Assembly (NCBI RefSeq): GCF_002261355.1 | Contig: NZ_NEVU01000002.1 | Location: 558,001-622,000 of the forward strand | Reading direction: 5' to 3' | Source of the DNA: Bordetella genomosp. 12 | Lineage (GTDB): Bacteria > Pseudomonadota > Gammaproteobacteria > Burkholderiales > Burkholderiaceae_B | DNA length: 64,000 nt | Shown: positions 28,057-36,008 of the stretch, piece by piece | Position numbering within the stretch: position 1 is the stretch's first letter | Layout of the letters: every line of letters begins with the position of its first letter | Position numbers and translations under genes: made by a program | The notes under the pieces: generated by a model | Seen by the model: the letters and a program-made list of their open reading frames with translations, nothing else | Databases searched by the model: none | Told to the model about the DNA's origin: nothing

Positions 28057-28596
28057 ATGCCCGCCACACCCCCTGCCGACGCATCATCGATGCACACGCT
28101 TTACAGCGCCAATCATCGTTGGCTGCTGGGTTGGCTGCGCCGCCGCGTGGGCGACCCTTTCGATGCCGCAGATCTGGTGCAGGATACTTTCGTGCGCGTG
28201 CTCAAGACGCACACCAACCCCAGTGGCGACATCGGCAGCATCCCTCCCGGTACCCCCATTCGTGAACCCCGGGCGTATCTCGCCACGATCGCCAAGAGCT
28301 TGATGATCGATTTTTTTCGACGTCAAACCTTGGAACGCACCTATCTGGAAGTCCTCGCCGCGCTCCCGCCCCAAGAGGTTCCCTCGCTGGAAGACCAAGC
28401 CGTACTGCGTAGTGCGCTGATGGACATTGACACGATGCTCGATGGGCTCGGTGTGAAGGTCAAGCAAGCCTTTCTGATGGCGCAATGCGAAGACCTGCCC
28501 TACGCGGAGATCGCAAGCCGTTTAGGGGTATCGCGCCGCACCGTGGACAATTATTTGGCCCGAGCAATGACGCATTGCTGCCTGCTGCTACCGTAG
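28057..28596 (+). CDS. FecI-like ECF sigma factor
   Basis: A 179-residue extracytoplasmic-function sigma factor. Region 2 (residues ~13-85) has LYSANHRWLLGWLRRRVGDPFDAADLVQDTFVRVL and PRAYLATIAKSLMIDFFRRQ; region 4 (~115-175) has LPYAEIASRLGVSRRTVDNYLARAM. This is the iron-starvation type that directs transcription of a TonB-dependent receptor gene. The start is ATG 28057 behind CCGGAG. It stands first in a sigma factor / anti-sigma factor / receptor cluster, with 11 bases to the next gene. Confidence 0.93.
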   Translation: MPATPPADASSMHTLYSANHRWLLGWLRRRVGDPFDAADLVQDTFVRVLKTHTNPSGDIGSIPPGTPIREPRAYLATIAKSLMIDFFRRQTLERTYLEVLAALPPQEVPSLEDQAVLRSALMDIDTMLDGLGVKVKQAFLMAQCEDLPYAEIASRLGVSRRTVDNYLARAMTHCCLLLP

Positions 28597-28607
28597 GGGC
28601 CGCCGTC

Positions 28608-29579
28608 ATGCCTTCGGACGCAACGTCAAAGCCGAGCGCGCAGGCCCTGCGGGCGATCAACGAAGCCGCAGCCTGGTATGTGCGGCTAGGCTCAGAAACG
28701 GTCAGCCAGGAAGACCAGCAAGCATGGCGTCACTGGCTTGGCCACAACGATGCCAACCGCGCCGCTTGGGACAAAGTCGAACAAGTCTGCCGTCAACTCG
28801 GTCGCCTGCCGGGCAGTATCGCCCGGCCTACCCTTGCCGCGACCAAGGTAACGCGTCGTGCGGTGCTAAGCAGCATCGGCCTGCTGGCGGGCGTGGGAGG
28901 CACATCGTGGCTGGGCTGGCAGACGCTGCCCTGGCATAGCTGGGTAGCGGATTACCGCAGCGCGGTCGGTGAGCGGCGCAACATATCATTGGCTGACGGC
29001 TCATCCATGCTGCTGGATACGGATACCGCCGTAGACGTCACGTTCGACGCAGAGGCGCGCATTCTGGATCTACGGTCTGGCGCCATCTTCGTCACGACGC
29101 ACCCCGATCCCCACCATACGCCTCGCCCCTTTATCGTGCGGACGCGCCAAGGTACGGTGATTGCCCTGGGTACCCGCTTCACCGTCAAAGCCGAAGGCGA
29201 CTGGACGAACGTCGCTGTCCTGGAGAAATCGGTTCGGATTGCCCCGAATCAGGGGCACGACACCCTGACCCTGCACGCCGGCCAGCAAACACAATTTAGC
29301 GACAGCGCCATTTCGCCGCCTCAGAACAGCGATCTCACCACGGCATCGTGGGTGACGGGGAACCTGGTGGTATTCGACATGCCGCTGGGCGAGCTGGCCG
29401 CCGAATTGGGCCGATACCGGCGCGGCGGCCTGACGTGTGATACGGACATCGCGCATTTGCTGGTCTCGGGCTCATTCCCCTTGAACAATACCGATCAGGC
29501 ATTGGCGTCCCTCACGCAAAGCTTCCCAATCAAGGCATCGCGGTTTCTGGGTTACTGGACGCGGCTCGTCGCCCGCTAG
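28608..29579 (+). CDS. FecR-like anti-sigma/signal transducer
   Basis: A 323-residue inner-membrane regulator. The N-terminal cytosolic DUF4880 part (residues ~10-65: INEAAAWYVRLGSE, WRHWLGHNDANRAAWDKVE) holds the sigma factor; a single hydrophobic segment at about 82-103 follows the twin arginines in VTRRAVLSSIGLLAG; the periplasmic FecR domain (ERRNISLADGSSMLLDTDT, VRTRQGTVIALGTRF) and C-terminal STN-like part (DMPLGELAAELGRY) contact the receptor's signalling domain. ATG 28608 is used because the longer frame overlaps the sigma factor gene. A twin-arginine motif in this position is known for FecR proteins. Confidence 0.92.
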   Translation: MPSDATSKPSAQALRAINEAAAWYVRLGSETVSQEDQQAWRHWLGHNDANRAAWDKVEQVCRQLGRLPGSIARPTLAATKVTRRAVLSSIGLLAGVGGTSWLGWQTLPWHSWVADYRSAVGERRNISLADGSSMLLDTDTAVDVTFDAEARILDLRSGAIFVTTHPDPHHTPRPFIVRTRQGTVIALGTRFTVKAEGDWTNVAVLEKSVRIAPNQGHDTLTLHAGQQTQFSDSAISPPQNSDLTTASWVTGNLVVFDMPLGELAAELGRYRRGGLTCDTDIAHLLVSGSFPLNNTDQALASLTQSFPIKASRFLGYWTRLVAR

Positions 29580-29655
29580 TCGCCCACTCCTCGCCCACTT
29601 ATCGCCCACGATTCGGGCCCGCGCCATCGCCTCGGAATTTTTTTTCGAAAAAATT
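29580..29655 (+). repeat. Three phased TCGCCCAC repeats and an A/T hairpin before the receptor gene
   Basis: TCGCCCAC occurs at 29580, 29591 and 29602, each 11 bases apart, i.e. on one face of the helix. It is followed by AATTTTTT (29636-29643) pairing with AAAAAATT (29648-29655). The stretch lies between the anti-sigma gene stop and the receptor gene and could be its regulatory region. No Fur box and no convincing FecI-type promoter was found in it. Confidence 0.5.
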
Positions 29656-29723
29656 GCGCATTTGACTCGCCTCGCTCGTCCTCTCAGGCAGATCCCTTAT
29701 TTCATGTTCATCTGAGAGACTTC

Positions 29724-32201
29724 ATGTCAGCTAGTCGGTCCGTTCCCGCTGTCCCGCCCCTGCGTTTTCGCCTTCGTACCATGCCGTCGCAGCTGGCGCT
29801 GCTCTTCATGGCATCGGCCACGCTGGCCTCACCCTTGCTCCATGCACAATCGGTCAACGCCGTGTCCGACAGTGCGACCCGGCGCTTCGATATTCCTGCC
29901 GGCTCCCTGACCCAAGTGATCAGCCAATATGCCAGCGCGGCGCGCGTCGCCATTTCGTTTGACAGTGCGCAAACGCGCGGCCTGAATTCCGCGGGCGTGC
30001 ACGGGACGTACACGGTCGATGCGGGCTTTGCGGTCGCGCTGGCGGGCAGCGGGCTGCAGGCCGTGCGCGGCGACCAGGGCGCCTATACCTTGCGTGCCGC
30101 ACCCCAGACGGGTGCGGTTGCGACCTTGCCGACGGTCGCAGTGACGGGCTCCACCGGGGCTTCAGAAGGCGATGGCTTCGTGGCATTGCGCACCTCCACG
30201 GGGATGAAAACCAACACCCCGATCATCGAAATTCCGCAAGCGATCAGCATCGTCACGCGTGAGGAGATGGATCAGCGCGGTGTTCAGAATTTCAACGCCG
30301 CGGTTGCCTATACGCCAGGGATTCGCGCCATCGACTACCCGGGTGGTCAGGGTGCGCCCGATATCTATCTGCGGGGTTTCCGCGCTTTTAACCTGTTCTC
30401 TACTTATCGCGATGGCCTGCGTGCCGGGTTCAATCAGTACGACATCGACATCGAGACATACGGCTTAGAGCGCATCGACGTCATCAAGGGGCCGTCATCG
30501 GTCCTGTATGGCCAGATTTCGCCGGGCGGCCTGGTGGACATGAGAACCAAGCGCCCCACGGAAACACCGCTGCATGAGATCGAATTGCAGGGCGGTAATT
30601 TCGATCGCCGTCAGGCGGCCTTCGACTTCGGCGGGCCCTTGGATGACGAGGGAAAATGGCTTTACCGCGTTACGGGCGTTGCCCGCGACAGCGGCACCCA
30701 AGTCGATCACTCACCCGATGACCGCCTGTACTTTGCGCCGTCGCTGACATGGCGGCCCACCGACCAGACGAGCGTGACGGTCTACGCCAGCTATCAAAAG
30801 TCCAAGCGTGGCGGCTCAGAGCAGAGCCTCCCGCTGATCGGGACGGTCAAAGACAACCCGGCTGGCCGTTTCCCGTCCGACGTCTTCCTGGGCCAACCGG
30901 ATTTAACGCATTACACGGTTGAAAATACGTCGGTCGGTTATGATGTCGAACATCAGGCCTCGCAGAACTGGACCATTCGTCAGAAAGCAAGATATCTGCA
31001 TTCCGACGTGGATTACATTTCCAGTGGCGCGCGCAATAGCGCACAACTCACGGGCGGCCGCTACTACACGTTCGGCATGCAAGACCGACCGAAAAGCACC
31101 GATACCTTCCTCATCGATACCAGCATCGAAGGCCGCCTTTCCACGGGGGTGATCCAGCACACGGTACTGACCGGGCTGGACTATGGCTATTACTCCGGCC
31201 GGGAATCCCGCCGGGGCGGCACTAACGGCACGATTGATATCTTCAATCCCGTTTATACCAATACCACCACCTGGAACAGCTTCAAATCGGTCGATGGCAA
31301 AAGCCAGGTTTATCAAACGGGTTTGTACGCGCAAGACCAGATGCGTTATGACCGCTGGATACTGACGCTGGGTGGCCGCTACGATTGGGCTACCAACAAA
31401 GAGACCGATTATCTGTCGCATGCCGCGAGCAAAGTCGATTCAGAAGCGCTCACCGGCCGGGCCGGGCTGACCTATCTGTTTGATAACGGCGTTGCGCCTT
31501 ATCTCAGTTATTCAACGTCGTTCCAACCCGGTTCGGGCACCTTGGCCCCGGCTCGCGGGGGTGGCACGTTTGACCCGACCAAAGGCAAGCAGTATGAAGT
31601 GGGCGTGAAGTACCAGCCCCCCGGCTCCGACAGCTTGCTCACGGCGTCCCTGTTCCAGTTGACCCAGTCGAATGTCTCCACCGCCGACCCGCTGTATTCC
31701 GGATATTCGGTGCAAGATGGTGAGGTTCGCTCCCGAGGACTGGAGCTGGAGGCCAAGACCGCGCTGACCCCAAGTTTGAATGTCGGCGCCTCATATACCT
31801 ATGTCGATGCCGAGATCACCAAAGACAATGCCAACCTCGTCACCGGGATCAGCAAAAAAGGCCTGCATCCTGCTTCGGTGCCGCGCCATATGGCCGGTTT
31901 GTTTGCTGACTACGCGATCCATGGCGGCCCTCTGGCCGGGTTGGAGATTGGCGGCGGTATCCGATATGTGGGCTCGTCTTACAACGCGGCCAATACCGTC
32001 AAAATTGGGGGCTACACCTTGTTTGACGCCATCCTGCGCTATGACCTGGGGCAGTTGAGCCCCAGCCTGAAAGGCTTCCGGGCCTCTTTGAGCGCGACCA
32101 ATTTGTTCGACAAACGCTATTTCACGCCGGGCTTCTATGATCAATCCGTGTTTTACGGCAATCGCCGTACCATCGTCGGGACGCTGAACTACCGTTGGTA
32201 A
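29724..32201 (+). CDS. TonB-dependent siderophore receptor with N-terminal signalling domain
   Basis: An 825-residue outer-membrane receptor. A long signal peptide ends at about LLHAQS (residues ~40-45); the secretin/TonB N-terminal (STN) domain follows (RRFDIPAGSLTQVISQYA, then GLNSAGVHGTYTVDAGFAVALAGSGLQA); a TonB-box-like PTVAVTG precedes the plug (IPQAISIVTREEMDQRG, YGLERIDVIKGPSSVLYGQISPGGLVDM); the rest is the 22-stranded barrel ending LNYRW. The STN domain and the upstream sigma/anti-sigma genes show that it senses its own ligand. The plug resembles receptors for hydroxamate/xenosiderophores; haem-receptor motifs (FRAP, NPNL) are absent. The ligand is unknown. Confidence 0.93.
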   Translation: MSASRSVPAVPPLRFRLRTMPSQLALLFMASATLASPLLHAQSVNAVSDSATRRFDIPAGSLTQVISQYASAARVAISFDSAQTRGLNSAGVHGTYTVDAGFAVALAGSGLQAVRGDQGAYTLRAAPQTGAVATLPTVAVTGSTGASEGDGFVALRTSTGMKTNTPIIEIPQAISIVTREEMDQRGVQNFNAAVAYTPGIRAIDYPGGQGAPDIYLRGFRAFNLFSTYRDGLRAGFNQYDIDIETYGLERIDVIKGPSSVLYGQISPGGLVDMRTKRPTETPLHEIELQGGNFDRRQAAFDFGGPLDDEGKWLYRVTGVARDSGTQVDHSPDDRLYFAPSLTWRPTDQTSVTVYASYQKSKRGGSEQSLPLIGTVKDNPAGRFPSDVFLGQPDLTHYTVENTSVGYDVEHQASQNWTIRQKARYLHSDVDYISSGARNSAQLTGGRYYTFGMQDRPKSTDTFLIDTSIEGRLSTGVIQHTVLTGLDYGYYSGRESRRGGTNGTIDIFNPVYTNTTTWNSFKSVDGKSQVYQTGLYAQDQMRYDRWILTLGGRYDWATNKETDYLSHAASKVDSEALTGRAGLTYLFDNGVAPYLSYSTSFQPGSGTLAPARGGGTFDPTKGKQYEVGVKYQPPGSDSLLTASLFQLTQSNVSTADPLYSGYSVQDGEVRSRGLELEAKTALTPSLNVGASYTYVDAEITKDNANLVTGISKKGLHPASVPRHMAGLFADYAIHGGPLAGLEIGGGIRYVGSSYNAANTVKIGGYTLFDAILRYDLGQLSPSLKGFRASLSATNLFDKRYFTPGFYDQSVFYGNRRTIVGTLNYRW

Positions 32202-32223
32202 ATGAGGGGGCGTTGATCCGGCT

Positions 32224-32255
32224 TGAACACCTCGTGCAAGAGGATAAGGTGTTCA
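32224..32255 (+). terminator. Hairpin just after the receptor gene
   Basis: TGAACACCT (32224-32232) pairs with AGGTGTTCA (32247-32255), followed by GGCTTTAT. It has only a short T run and may be a weak terminator or 3'-end protecting stem. Confidence 0.5.
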
Positions 32256-32328
32256 GGCTTTATCGGAGGCGCCGACCGCCCCGCGATGATCGCCGCGCCT
32301 GTGGCAGCCGGCCGAGTCAATGGCCAGC

Positions 32329-32363
32329 AAGCGCTGCTACCCCTAGGGTAGCAGCGCTTTTTT
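32329..32363 (+). terminator. Strong intrinsic terminator after the receptor gene
   Basis: A self-complementary stem (AAGCGCTGCTACCC, 32329-32343 region, with GGGTAGCAGCGCTT) followed by six T and CTT ends the iron-uptake transcript about 130 bases after the receptor stop. The remaining ~250 bases to the tRNA-Met terminator hold nothing recognised. Confidence 0.85.
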
Positions 32364-32605
32364 CTTGGAAAGGCAAGGGGGCCCCCTCGTCAATGAGGCG
32401 AAGCGGGGGCCGGGACGGCCGATCAGCGGAGCGTTAGAAAATGCCACCCGGCGCCGGCCTACGCTTGGTAGCCTGCCAGCCTGTGGCACTTGAGGCCCGT
32501 CTACTGAGGCATCATTTATGCTGTGTTTTGGCGTGGGCAGGATGCACGGGCAGGGCAATCGATCACACCGTGCGAAATGGCGAAGCGGAAGGAATATTGC
32601 GAAGC

Positions 32606-32639
32606 AAAACAAAAGGCCCGCAAGCGATTGCGGGCCTTT
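32606..32639 (-). terminator. Intrinsic terminator of tRNA-Met
   Basis: AAAGGCCCGCAA (32612-32623) and TTGCGGGCCTTT (32628-32639) form a perfect 12-bp stem with loop GCGA. On the minus strand it is followed by TGTTTTGC, immediately downstream of the tRNA. Confidence 0.85.
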
Positions 32640-32646
32640 GAATTCT

Positions 32647-32723
32647 TGGTGGCGCATCCCTGATTCGAACAGGGGACCTGCGGATTATGATTCCGTCGCT
32701 CTAACCGGCTGAGCTAATGCGCC
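32647..32723 (-). tRNA. tRNA-Met (CAT anticodon)
   Basis: A complete cloverleaf on the minus strand: acceptor GGCGCAT / ATGCGCC, D-arm GCTCAGCCGGTTAGAGC, anticodon loop ATCATAA (anticodon CAT), T-arm with GTTCGAATC, discriminator A and an encoded CCA. It is the elongator type by its 5' end; a tRNA-Ile2 whose CAT is changed to lysidine-AT is the alternative and cannot be excluded by eye. Confidence 0.9.
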
Positions 32724-32787
32724 AATGCGGCTTGCGCTGCATTTTTTCGCCAACCTCGCAAGCACTGCGTGATCAACGAAGAACGAA

Positions 32788-32817
32788 ATTCTAGCACAAA
32801 GATTTTTCCGTGTGCAA
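32788..32817 (-). promoter_or_regulatory. Candidate sigma-70 promoter of tRNA-Met
   Basis: Read on the minus strand: TTGCAC (-35, 32817-32812), 18-base spacer, TAGAAT (-10, 32793-32788). The start would be ~60 bases before the tRNA 5' end, leaving a leader to be trimmed by RNase P. Confidence 0.55.
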
Positions 32818-32837
32818 GTGCACTCTCGCGATTGTAT

Positions 32838-34163
32838 TTAGTTGTCGCGCGCCAGCCGGATGCCGCTGAATTGCCAGCGCGCTTCGGGCGGGAAGAAGTT
32901 GCGGTAGCTGTTGCGGATGTGGCGCGCGGGGGTGACGCAGGAGCCGCCGCGCAAGACGTACTGGTTGCACATGAATTTGCCGTTGTACTCGCCGATGGCG
33001 CCGGCGGCCGGTTTGAAACCGGGATAGGCGTCGTAGGCGCTCGCGGTCCATTCCCAGACGTCGCCAAAGAACTGCACCGGGCCGCCCGCCATGCCTGGAC
33101 GCGGCGCGGGGCAGGGCGCGAAACGGCCGCTTTCGAGCAGGTTGGGCGCCGCGCCTGCATGGCGTCTGGCGGCGAGTTCCCATTCCGCTTCGCGCGGCAG
33201 GCGCACCCGCGCCCAGCGGGCATAGGCGTCCGCCTCGAAGTAGCTGACGTGGCACACGGGCGCCTGTAGATCCAGCGCCTGCAAGCCGGCGAGGGTGAAT
33301 GCCTGCCACTCGTCTTTCTGGCCTTGCCAATAAAGCGGGGCGCGCCACCCCTGGGCGCACACCAGATCCCATCCCTGCGAGAGCCAGAGCTCCGGGCGGC
33401 GGTAGCCGCCGTCGAGAATGAACTGGAGGTACTCGTGCTGGGTGACCAGTCGGTTGGCCAGGTGAAAAGGCGGCAGCAGCACGTCATGCGCGGGGCCTTC
33501 ATTGTCGAAGGCGAACCCGGGCCCGGTGTGCCCGATGCGGGTCTGGCCGCCGGCATAGTAGGTCCAGCCCGCCGGGGTGCCTGGCGGCAGCGTCAGGACG
33601 GGGGCGGGCAAATAGGCCGGCAGGCAGGGGTTGCAGGACAGCAAGTGTTTCAGGTCGGTAAGGATGAGTTCCTGATGTTGCTCTTCATGGTTCATGCCCA
33701 GCTCGACCATGTGGTGCAGGGCGGGGTCATCGGGTCTGCGCGCCAGCAGATTGGCCACGGCCTGTTCGACCTCATGGCGGTAGGCCATCACGGCGTCGAG
33801 GCTGGGCCGGGTGAGCAGGCCGCGCTGGGGCCGGGGGTGCCGGTCTCCCACGCTTTGGTAGTAGGAGTTGAACAGCACGCGATATTCGGGGTGCCGGGGG
33901 CGGTAGCCCGGGTCCTGACGCGCCAGGATAAAGGTCTCGAAGAACCATGTCGTATGTGCCAGATGCCATTTGACCGGGCTGCAATCGGGCATGGACTGAG
34001 CCTGGCAGTCTTCCGGCGACAGCGGCGCGGCCAGCGCTTCGGTGGCTGCGCGCAGGTGCAGCAGCCGCGCTGCGGAGTCAGCCGGCGGGGCGGCCGGCAG
34101 CGGGTGAGTCAATGCGCAGGACAGGGGGTCGGCGGCGAAAGGGCGGATAGGCATGGGCGGCAC
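32838..34163 (-). CDS. egtB: Ergothioneine biosynthesis sulfoxide synthase EgtB
   Basis: The non-haem iron enzyme that joins a thiol (gamma-Glu-Cys or Cys) to hercynine in ergothioneine synthesis. The 441 residues have an N-terminal DinB_2 domain with the iron-binding histidines (VKWHLAHTTWFFE, and MNHEEQHQE with HxxxH) and a C-terminal FGE-sulfatase domain (GPVQFFGDVWEWTASAY, YVLRGGSCVTPARHIRNSYRNFFPPEARWQFSGIRLA in pieces). It lies two bases downstream of egtD, so the two genes are one operon; no egtA, egtC or egtE is nearby, as in the short egtBD arrangement of many proteobacteria. Confidence 0.93.
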   Translation of the reverse strand: MPPMPIRPFAADPLSCALTHPLPAAPPADSAARLLHLRAATEALAAPLSPEDCQAQSMPDCSPVKWHLAHTTWFFETFILARQDPGYRPRHPEYRVLFNSYYQSVGDRHPRPQRGLLTRPSLDAVMAYRHEVEQAVANLLARRPDDPALHHMVELGMNHEEQHQELILTDLKHLLSCNPCLPAYLPAPVLTLPPGTPAGWTYYAGGQTRIGHTGPGFAFDNEGPAHDVLLPPFHLANRLVTQHEYLQFILDGGYRRPELWLSQGWDLVCAQGWRAPLYWQGQKDEWQAFTLAGLQALDLQAPVCHVSYFEADAYARWARVRLPREAEWELAARRHAGAAPNLLESGRFAPCPAPRPGMAGGPVQFFGDVWEWTASAYDAYPGFKPAAGAIGEYNGKFMCNQYVLRGGSCVTPARHIRNSYRNFFPPEARWQFSGIRLARDN

Positions 34164-34165
34164 CG

Positions 34166-35179
34166 TCAGACGCGAGCGTGATAGACGGTGAACCAGTCGC
34201 GCGCATCCGACCAGTGCTGTACCTCGCTGAAGCCCGCCTCATGCAGCAAGGCTTGGAAGTCCTCGGTGCTGTATTTGTATGAGCTTTCGGTATGGATGGT
34301 TTCGTCAGGCTGGAATTGCCGGCGTTCTCCCGGCCACTGCACCTGCACCTCGCGCACGGCACGCAAATGCATTTCCACGCGTTGTTTGGCGGCATCGTAG
34401 CGCGCCAGATGCTCCCAATCGCGCGCGTCGAAGTTGCTCTGCAGGATCTGATTGACGTGGCGCAACAGGTTGAGGTTGAAGGCCGCGGTCAGATGCAGGG
34501 CATCGTCGTAAGCCTGCTCCAGAATGTCGCGCGGCTTGATGCGATCCACGCCGATGAGCGCCTGGGCACCGAGTTGCGCCATGCTGCGCAGCAGCGCCAG
34601 GGCGCGTTGGCGGTCCAGATTGCCGATACTCGAGCCCGGAAAGAACACCAGGCGGTCTTGCGGCGCGGTGAACGCCGGCAGGCGCAATCCGCCGCTGAAA
34701 TCCTGTTCGATGGGGACAATCTCCAGATCGGGATGGCTGCGCGTGAGGCGCTGCACTGCCTGGCGGAGATAGTCGGTGGAAATATCCACCGGCATATAGC
34801 ACTGCGGTTGCAATGCCGGCAGCAGCTTTTCGGCTTTGGCGCAGTCCCCCGCGCCCAGGTCGATGAGGGTGCGCACCGGGCCGGTGCGGGCCGCGATGGC
34901 CTGGCTCTGCTCGGCCAGGATTTCCGCTTCGCACCGGGTGGGGTAATACTCGGGCAGGAGCGTGATGGCGCTAAACAGCGTCGAGCCCAGGGCGTCGTAC
35001 AGATACTTGGGGTCAACATGCGCCGCCGGCGCGAGCAAGCCGGCTTGCAGCGCGAGGTGTTCGGGCGATTTGCTGGGGGGCTGGCCCGGGTCTATCAAGC
35101 GCAGCCGGGCGGTGTGCGAAGCGGAGGTGCTTACCAGCGGGGGTCTTGCTTGCTGCGGGTGCTTCTGTGGGTGGGCCAT
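34166..35179 (-). CDS. egtD: L-histidine N-alpha-methyltransferase EgtD
   Basis: A SAM-dependent enzyme that trimethylates histidine to hercynine, the first step to ergothioneine. About 337 residues from ATG 35179, which has AAGGGA upstream; another in-frame ATG at 35215 would add 12 residues. The SAM-binding motif is LIDLGAGDCAKAEKLL; PKYLYDALGSTLFSAIT, LVFFPGSSIGNL and the C-terminal IHTESSYKYS are typical of EgtD (DUF2260). Forms an operon with egtB. Confidence 0.93.
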   Translation of the reverse strand: MAHPQKHPQQARPPLVSTSASHTARLRLIDPGQPPSKSPEHLALQAGLLAPAAHVDPKYLYDALGSTLFSAITLLPEYYPTRCEAEILAEQSQAIAARTGPVRTLIDLGAGDCAKAEKLLPALQPQCYMPVDISTDYLRQAVQRLTRSHPDLEIVPIEQDFSGGLRLPAFTAPQDRLVFFPGSSIGNLDRQRALALLRSMAQLGAQALIGVDRIKPRDILEQAYDDALHLTAAFNLNLLRHVNQILQSNFDARDWEHLARYDAAKQRVEMHLRAVREVQVQWPGERRQFQPDETIHTESSYKYSTEDFQALLHEAGFSEVQHWSDARDWFTVYHARV

Positions 35180-35441
35180 GATGGGTTCCCTTTGAAGTCG
35201 CGCGGAAAAAGCCATTGTCAGCGGATGGGCCTACGCGCTGTCAACCGGAAAACCCTGCCCTGCAATGGATTTTTACGAAATGCGGGCGTTGCGCAGGCGT
35301 TGCATGCTGCAACATGGTCTTGCTGTAGCGGCGGCATCCGGGCCCTCGGAAATAAGGCTTTACGGCTGGTTGCGAAACCAGAGGACTGAAGCCCGAGGGA
35401 GCGGGAAAATGAGGGTCAGGTAATTCCGCTAGGGAGGCCAT

Positions 35442-36008
35442 ATGACTCGCATTGTGCTCGCGCGTTTTGACAGTATGGCTTCGGCTCGCAGTGCGGCGCA
35501 TGCGCTCATCGCCGACGGGATCGCTGAGCAAGCCGTAAGCCTTCTACTGGAGGATAGCCGTCAACCGGTGTATAGCCGCCGGGGGACAGATCTACGTTCA
35601 CCCTCGGCCCGGTATGGGGCCATCGCTACCGCCGCTGCGTTGGCCATGCTGGGCGCCATCCTGGGCGCCTTCACGCCGCTTTTGCTGCATGCCGCGGACG
35701 TGGGGTTGATGCTTATCGGGGCAGCCGTCGGTGCCTATCTCGGTGCCATGGCGGGCGCCATTTTCCTGCTGCGTGCCTTGCGGCTGACCCGTTTGCGGCT
35801 GGCACAGGCCGAGGATGAGGCCGTGAGCCGCGGCGTGGTGCTGGCCGCGCAGGTGCATCCGGATGAAGAGCTGGCCGTGCTCAGCTTGCTCAATGATGCG
35901 GGCGGGCGGCATATTCAGCGGCAGCAACATCTCGGCCGTGCCCCGGTGGGGTGGGCGGCACGCGATCACACCATGAGTCAGGCGCGCCGCACGCAATGGC
36001 AGAGCTGA
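35442..36008 (+). CDS. Small two-helix membrane protein with glycine zipper
   Basis: 188 residues. A soluble N-terminal part (TRIVLARFDSMASARSAAHALIADG, ferredoxin-fold-like as in DUF1269/stress-type proteins) precedes two transmembrane helices at about 59-83 and 87-110, rich in Gly/Ala (LGAILGAFTPL, GAAVGAYLGAMAGAIF), then a cytosolic tail with VHPDEELAVLSLLNDAGG. It starts with ATG behind AGGGAGG. Its last 13 bases overlap the phospholipase D-type lipoprotein gene, so the two are likely co-expressed. Function unknown. Confidence 0.75.
   Translation: MTRIVLARFDSMASARSAAHALIADGIAEQAVSLLLEDSRQPVYSRRGTDLRSPSARYGAIATAAALAMLGAILGAFTPLLLHAADVGLMLIGAAVGAYLGAMAGAIFLLRALRLTRLRLAQAEDEAVSRGVVLAAQVHPDEELAVLSLLNDAGGRHIQRQQHLGRAPVGWAARDHTMSQARRTQWQS

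Noticed and set aside
27618-28265. A 215-codon plus-strand frame upstream of and into the sigma factor gene
   Set aside because: It overlaps the sigma factor gene in another frame, crosses the Fur box and shows no protein-like pattern.
29636-29655. T8/A6 hairpin as terminator of the anti-sigma gene
   Set aside because: The stem consists only of A/T pairs with no following T run, so termination is unlikely.
29724-32201. Haem receptor (BhuR/HemR-like) identity for the TonB-dependent receptor
   Set aside because: The gene order resembles haem-uptake regulation, but FRAP and NPNL-type motifs are absent and no haem transport genes follow.
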